Source: an uncultured Burkholderiales bacterium
GTDB lineage: Bacteria; Pseudomonadota; Gammaproteobacteria; Burkholderiales; Burkholderiaceae_C
NCBI GenBank assembly: GCA_937897495.1
Contig: CALCBL010000217.1
Coordinates: 1-9,784 of the forward strand
DNA: 9,784 bases
Reading direction: 5' to 3'
Positions within the stretch are counted from its first letter, which is position 1, and each line of letters opens with the position of its first letter. Of the stretch, positions 6,107-9,784 are shown piece after piece. The notes under the pieces are model-generated. The model did no database searches. It worked only from the letters and a program-made list of their open reading frames with translations, and was not told the origin of the DNA. A program made the position numbers and the translations under genes.

Positions 6107-6952
6107 ATGGACTCCTATTGCGTTTTCGGCCATCCCATTGAACACAGCAAGTCGCCTTGGATTCAAGCGCGGTTTGCCGAACTCACAGGTCAAACACTGC
6201 AGTACGAAAAAACCTGGGTGCCACTCGACGCTTTCAACGCCACCGTTCATGCGTTCAGGGCTGCTGGCGGCAAAGGCTGCAATGTCACCTTGCCTTTTAA
6301 AACAGAGGCCGCCGCGCTGGCCACTGAATGCAGTCCCCGCGTGGCATTGGCACAGGCCTGCAACACCCTCAAATTTGATGGCGAACACATCTACGGTGAG
6401 AACACCGATGGCCTAGGCTTGGTGACCGATTTGGTCAGCAATGCTGGTTTCTCATTGCAAGGTCGCCGAATTTTATTAATTGGCGCAGGCGGCGCATCAG
6501 CGGGTGTGCTGGGGCCCTTGTTGGCTCAAAAACCGCAATGTATTTGGGTGGCTAACCGAAGCGTTGACAAAGCAATTCACCTTGTCGCAAGGCATGCCAG
6601 CTTGGCTGCATCAGAAGGCGTAGATTGCCAAGCCTTTGGCTTGACCCACGAAGCCATTCTGAGCCAGTCCTTTGACTTGGTCATCAACGCCAGCAGCAGC
6701 AGCCTTCAACAAGCGGCATTGCCCGTGCCCGCCACAGTGCTTCAAGCCAATGGCTTGGCCTGCGATTTGATGTATGGCCCAGCAGCGCAAGGCTTTCTTG
6801 AATGGGCCCGTGCGCACGGCACCGAAGCGCGCGATGGTCTTGGTATGCTGGTCGAACAAGCAGCGGCTTCATTCCAATTGTGGCGCGGCGTTCAACCACC
6901 GACCCAACAAGTGCTGGCTGAATTAAGGGCCTTGGTCTCTCCTTCTCAGTGA
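6107..6952 (+). CDS. aroE: Shikimate dehydrogenase (NADP+)
   Basis: AroE reduces 3-dehydroshikimate to shikimate with NADPH, the fourth step toward chorismate and the aromatic amino acids, in the cytoplasm. The 281 residues match the usual length of about 270-290. The substrate site is seen as HSKSP at 13-17, NVTLPFK at 59-65 with catalytic Lys65, and ENTDG at 98-102 with catalytic Asp101. The nucleotide fold follows with GAGGAS at 126-131 and NRS at 150-152, which places the NADP phosphate-binding Arg at 151. The C-terminal helix carries GLGMLVEQAA. The gene starts 12 bases after the TonB-like gene and its stop is one base from the mtgA start, so translational coupling with mtgA is likely. 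Its shikimate role links it to the Phe-attenuated gene at the window's left end, though they are on opposite strands and separately controlled. Confidence 0.96.
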   Translation: MDSYCVFGHPIEHSKSPWIQARFAELTGQTLQYEKTWVPLDAFNATVHAFRAAGGKGCNVTLPFKTEAAALATECSPRVALAQACNTLKFDGEHIYGENTDGLGLVTDLVSNAGFSLQGRRILLIGAGGASAGVLGPLLAQKPQCIWVANRSVDKAIHLVARHASLAASEGVDCQAFGLTHEAILSQSFDLVINASSSSLQQAALPVPATVLQANGLACDLMYGPAAQGFLEWARAHGTEARDGLGMLVEQAAASFQLWRGVQPPTQQVLAELRALVSPSQ

Positions 6953-6953
6953 C

Positions 6954-7703
6954 ATGTTGACTTCCATTCTGAATGCTTTGAAACAATGGCTCTGGCTGGT
7001 CTTAGCAGGCTTTGTCATTTTGCAATTGTTCTTTGTTGGACGCGTTGCATTCATGGCTGTGGTCGACCCTTCGTCCACGGCTTTTGAAAGATCGCAAGCT
7101 TGGCAAATCGTCAGCACCCAAGGTCGAATCAATTGGCGGCAGCAATGGCAATCTGACGATCAAATTGCAAAGACACTTAAACGGGCGGTGCTGGCATCTG
7201 AAGACAGTGCCTTCACAACGCACAAGGGCATCTGGTGGGATGCGATTGAAAAAGCATGGCAAAAAAATGCCAAAACCCAAGCTAAATTAGAGGCGCAAGC
7301 CGCTAAGAAAAATGGCGCTAAAACTGCAGCACCTAAAATTGTGGGCGGCTCTACCATTACCCAGCAATTGGCCAAGAATTTGCTCTTAAGTGGTGAGCGT
7401 ACGCTGCTGCGAAAGGGCCAAGAGTGGGTCATCACCATGGCCTTAGAAACTTTCCTGAGCAAAAAGAAAATTCTCACGCTCTACCTTAACCATGTGGAGT
7501 GGGGTCAAGGTATTTTTGGTGCAGAAGCTGCCGCACAGCATTACTTTCAAAAGCCAGCGGCCAAGCTCAGTGCTTGGGAGGCTGCACGCTTGGCTGTCAT
7601 GCTGCCGCGGCCTCGTTATTTTGAAAAATTGCCACAGTCGGTATATTTAAGCGATCGCGCAGAAACCATCATGGCGCGCATGAACGATGTTGCCCTGCCC
7701 TGA
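6954..7703 (+). CDS. mtgA: Monofunctional peptidoglycan glycosyltransferase
   Basis: MtgA polymerises lipid II into glycan strands from the periplasmic face of the inner membrane (family GT51) and has no transpeptidase domain. The 249-residue protein has one N-terminal membrane helix at about 11-34. GT51 motifs follow in order: EDSAFTTHKG at 83-92 with catalytic Glu83, GGSTITQQLAKNLLL at 131-145, KKKILTLYLNHVEWG at 170-184 and EAARLAVMLPRPRYF at 209-223. Between the first two motifs, residues about 103-128 are rich in Lys and Ala and look longer than in the E. coli enzyme. The start ATG lies one base after the aroE stop. With no Shine-Dalgarno visible, it probably relies on coupling to aroE. 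A class A PBP is excluded because the protein ends after the glycosyltransferase domain. Confidence 0.96.
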   Translation: MLTSILNALKQWLWLVLAGFVILQLFFVGRVAFMAVVDPSSTAFERSQAWQIVSTQGRINWRQQWQSDDQIAKTLKRAVLASEDSAFTTHKGIWWDAIEKAWQKNAKTQAKLEAQAAKKNGAKTAAPKIVGGSTITQQLAKNLLLSGERTLLRKGQEWVITMALETFLSKKKILTLYLNHVEWGQGIFGAEAAAQHYFQKPAAKLSAWEAARLAVMLPRPRYFEKLPQSVYLSDRAETIMARMNDVALP

Positions 7704-7724
7704 TCATTGCTTCACAATCGCCCT

Positions 7725-8273
7725 ATGAGAATTCTTGGCATTGACCCCGGCCTCCAAACCACTGGCTTTGGCGTCATTGATGTGAGCGGCTCTCAGCTTA
7801 CTTATGTGGCCAGCGGTGTCATTCGCACCGACAAGGTGAACCAAGGCAATTTGCCCAATCGCTTGCGCGTGATTTACGATGGCATTTTAGAAATCAACCA
7901 GCGCTATCAACCTGAATCGGCTTCGGTCGAAATTGTGTTTGTCAACGTGAACCCTCAAGCCACTTTGCTTTTGGGTCAAGCGCGCGGTTGTTGCGTGACG
8001 GCCTTGGTATCTTGCAATTTGGATGTGGCTGAATACACTGCGCTGCAAATGAAAAAAGCCATTACGGGCCAAGGTCGTGCAGCAAAGTCTCAAGTTCAGG
8101 AGATGGTCAAACGAATGTTGAAGCTACCCTCAGTTCCAGGGCCCGACGCAGCCGATGCATTGGGATTGGCCATCACTCACGCACATGCAAGCCCCTCAAT
8201 GAACAAATTGGCAGCTTTAGATGTGCTCAATCGCAAGACCCATGGCATGTACCGAGGTGGCCGGAGTCACTAG
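7725..8273 (+). CDS. ruvC: Holliday junction resolvase RuvC
   Basis: RuvC is a dimeric endonuclease that cuts Holliday junctions during recombinational repair, normally with the RuvAB branch-migration motor. From ATG 7725 the protein has 182 residues, close to the 173 of E. coli RuvC, and begins MRILGIDPG as family members do. The four acidic catalytic residues are present: Asp7, Glu69, Asp141 and Asp144, the last two within DAADALG. The segment LLLGQARG at 81-88 and the basic GRAAKSQVQ at 117-125 are also typical. A TTG 18 bases upstream is in frame but would add six atypical residues. The gene follows mtgA by 21 bases and ends the plus-strand operon. ruvA and ruvB are not next to it. It faces the MFS gene with only 16 bases between the stop codons. 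Confidence 0.96.
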   Translation: MRILGIDPGLQTTGFGVIDVSGSQLTYVASGVIRTDKVNQGNLPNRLRVIYDGILEINQRYQPESASVEIVFVNVNPQATLLLGQARGCCVTALVSCNLDVAEYTALQMKKAITGQGRAAKSQVQEMVKRMLKLPSVPGPDAADALGLAITHAHASPSMNKLAALDVLNRKTHGMYRGGRSH

Positions 8274-8289
8274 TCTGGTTGGGAACCGT

Positions 8290-9519
8290 TTATTTAGGCA
8301 AGACCATTCTGTCGCGATTGGCCAAGTCTGGAAAAATTTTGATGGCGACCAGGGCAACGCCTACAGTGGCTAGACCGCCAAAGACGACTGAGCCCACTGG
8401 GCCCCACATTGATGCTGTTGCACCCGATTCAAATTCGCCCAGTTGATTGGAAGCACCGATGAAAATGGAGTTGACTGCTGCGACTCGCCCGCGCATATCT
8501 TCTGGCGTTTCGAGTTGAAGCAATGTGATTCGGGTGACGACGCTGACATTGTCTGCAGCACCTGTAACCATGAGCGCGGCGATTGACAAGGCCATGTTGG
8601 TTGAAAGGCCAAAGACCAAGTTGGCAACGCCAAACACAGCGACAGCCACCAACATAAAGCGGCCTACTTTGCGTTCAATGGGCCATTTGGTCAAAATCAC
8701 AGCCATGAGCAAAGCACCCACTGCAGGTGAAGATCTCAAAATACCCAAACCTTCTGGGCCTGTATGCAAAATGTCTTTGGCAAAAATAGGAAGCAATGCC
8801 GTCGCTCCACCTAAAAGCACCGCAAACAAGTCAAGGGCGATAGCCCCTAAAAGTACTTTGTGATGCCAGACAAAATGCGCGCCTGCCAACACACTCTTGA
8901 GATCCGCTGCAGCTCGAGAAGGTTTGTGATCATAGCGAACGGTGAGTGTGAACAAAAAAGCCAACAACAAAAATATGGCACAAATGGCGTAGACGGCATT
9001 GACGTGGGTGGCATACAAAATACCGCCCAATGCAGGACCACTGATGACCGCAGTTTGAACACCGGTGGAACTTAAGGCAACAGCACGCTGCAATAAATTG
9101 GCCGGTACCAAGTGGGGCGTGAGGGCTTGTTGCGTAGGCATTTGGAAAGCGCGAACCATGCCCAAAATAGCGGACACAAAAAGCACCAACTCGCGGGTAA
9201 TGCCATCGGCCTGTGTGCCCCATACCAATAAACAAGCCACTGCGGCTTGTATCAACATGCAGGTAGCGTAGATGTGCACCTTGTTGAGCTTGTCCACAAT
9301 GTGTCCCGCTGGCAAGGTCAAAATCAAAGCGGGTACGAATTGAAACAGACCCACCAAACCTAAGTCCCAGGCGCTGCCCGTGATTTCGTACATGTGCCAA
9401 GCCAAAGCCACAGAAAGCATTTGGTTGGCCAAGATACCCGAGACACGCGCCAGCCAAAAGCGCAGAAATGGTTTTTGCGCCAGCAAATCTTGCAGCGTTG
9501 CTTGAGTATCCGTGCTCAT
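8290..9519 (-). CDS. MFS transporter (drug/siderophore exporter-like)
   Basis: The protein has 409 residues from ATG 9519 and about twelve hydrophobic helices, so it sits in the inner membrane as a major facilitator superfamily secondary transporter. The loop after the second helix carries GHIVDKLNKVHIY, a version of MFS motif A, in which acidic and basic residues gate the cycle. The N-terminal QKPFLRFWLARVSGILANQM and the overall pattern resemble the EntS-like/MFS_3 exporter group. The substrate cannot be read from sequence. The ATG at 9519 lies nine bases after the lpxC stop, so it is probably co-transcribed with lpxC. A TTG at 9528 abuts the lpxC stop and would add only three residues, so I prefer the ATG. 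No terminator is seen before ruvC. Confidence 0.88.
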   Translation of the reverse strand: MSTDTQATLQDLLAQKPFLRFWLARVSGILANQMLSVALAWHMYEITGSAWDLGLVGLFQFVPALILTLPAGHIVDKLNKVHIYATCMLIQAAVACLLVWGTQADGITRELVLFVSAILGMVRAFQMPTQQALTPHLVPANLLQRAVALSSTGVQTAVISGPALGGILYATHVNAVYAICAIFLLLAFLFTLTVRYDHKPSRAAADLKSVLAGAHFVWHHKVLLGAIALDLFAVLLGGATALLPIFAKDILHTGPEGLGILRSSPAVGALLMAVILTKWPIERKVGRFMLVAVAVFGVANLVFGLSTNMALSIAALMVTGAADNVSVVTRITLLQLETPEDMRGRVAAVNSIFIGASNQLGEFESGATASMWGPVGSVVFGGLATVGVALVAIKIFPDLANRDRMVLPK

Positions 9520-9528
9520 GGATTTCAA

Positions 9529-9784
9529 TTACCAGGCACGCACTGGCAAAGCAAATCCTTCGGGGGCTTTGTGAATGTCGTCAAAGCTCACTATTTCGTA
9601 AGCATCCGGTTGATCGAGCAAAGCCCTTAGCAACTGATTGTTCATGGCATGGCCAGAGCGGAAGGCTGTGTAACTGGCAATCAGGGGCTTGCCCACCAAG
9701 TACAAGTCGCCCATGGCATCGAGAATTTTGTGCTTCACAAATTCATCGTCGTAGCGCAGGCCATCGCTGTTCAAGACTTTGTAA
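9529..9784 (-). CDS. lpxC: UDP-3-O-acyl-GlcNAc deacetylase LpxC, C-terminal part
   Basis: The last 84 or so codons of lpxC enter from the right edge and end at TAA 9531-9529. LpxC removes acetate from UDP-3-O-acyl-N-acetylglucosamine, the committed step of lipid A synthesis, as a cytoplasmic zinc enzyme. The visible part contains [21 protein letters not shown], in which the His and the later Asp match zinc ligands of the family, and SGHAMNN, in which the His matches the catalytic His. The frame is open to the window edge, so the true start is outside. lpxC usually closes the division and cell wall cluster after ftsZ; that part would lie to the right. The MFS gene follows closely on the same strand. 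Confidence 0.95.
   Translation of the reverse strand, partial: YKVLNSDGLRYDDEFVKHKILDAMGDLYLVGKPLIASYTAFRSGHAMNNQLLRALLDQPDAYEIVSFDDIHKAPEGFALPVRAW

Noticed and set aside
7707..7724. Upstream TTG start for ruvC
   Set aside because: It adds six residues with no family match and has no Shine-Dalgarno. ATG 7725 gives the conserved MRILGIDPG start with Asp7 in the expected place.
9520..9528. Upstream TTG start for the MFS gene
   Set aside because: It would add only three residues directly after the lpxC stop; ATG 9519 is the more likely codon.

Overview
The window looks like core chromosome from a betaproteobacterium of the order Burkholderiales, most likely a moderate-GC member of the Comamonadaceae (Limnohabitans/Rhodoferax-like). 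This rests on the protein sequences (TldD, RodA, AroE, MtgA, RuvC, LpxC) and gene order, judged by eye without a database search. Coding density is high. I see no insertion sequences, prophage, CRISPR, tRNA or rRNA.

Left block, minus strand (1-2957). Reading in the direction of transcription, rodA (SEDS peptidoglycan polymerase) is followed by tldD (metalloprotease subunit) and then by the first 10 codons of another gene at the window edge. Between tldD and that gene lies the most interesting element: a complete amino-acid attenuator. A 24-residue leader peptide contains Phe-Ser-Phe-Tyr-Phe-Ala-Phe. It is followed by three mutually exclusive RNA structures (pause hairpin, antiterminator and an intrinsic terminator with a long U-tract), then a good ribosome binding site and the ATG of the regulated gene. 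Phenylalanine control suggests an aromatic biosynthesis gene, most plausibly a Phe-sensitive DAHP synthase.

Central block, plus strand (3057-8273). Five closely spaced genes probably form one operon: an RNase II-family exoribonuclease, a TonB-family energy transducer with a Gln-rich coiled coil, aroE (shikimate dehydrogenase), mtgA (monofunctional peptidoglycan glycosyltransferase) and ruvC (Holliday junction resolvase). Gaps are 26, 12, 1 and 21 bases. The block diverges from rodA across a 99-base region.

Right block, minus strand (8290-9784). The 3' end of lpxC (lipid A biosynthesis) enters from the right edge and is followed after 9 bases by an MFS transporter gene. That gene converges on ruvC with only 16 bases between the stop codons.

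The genes are mostly housekeeping: cell envelope (rodA, mtgA, lpxC, TonB-like), the shikimate pathway (aroE and the attenuated gene), RNA decay and recombination. I found no new multigene system. The attenuator is the strongest regulatory discovery here and has no protein-level signal, so routine annotation would probably miss it.
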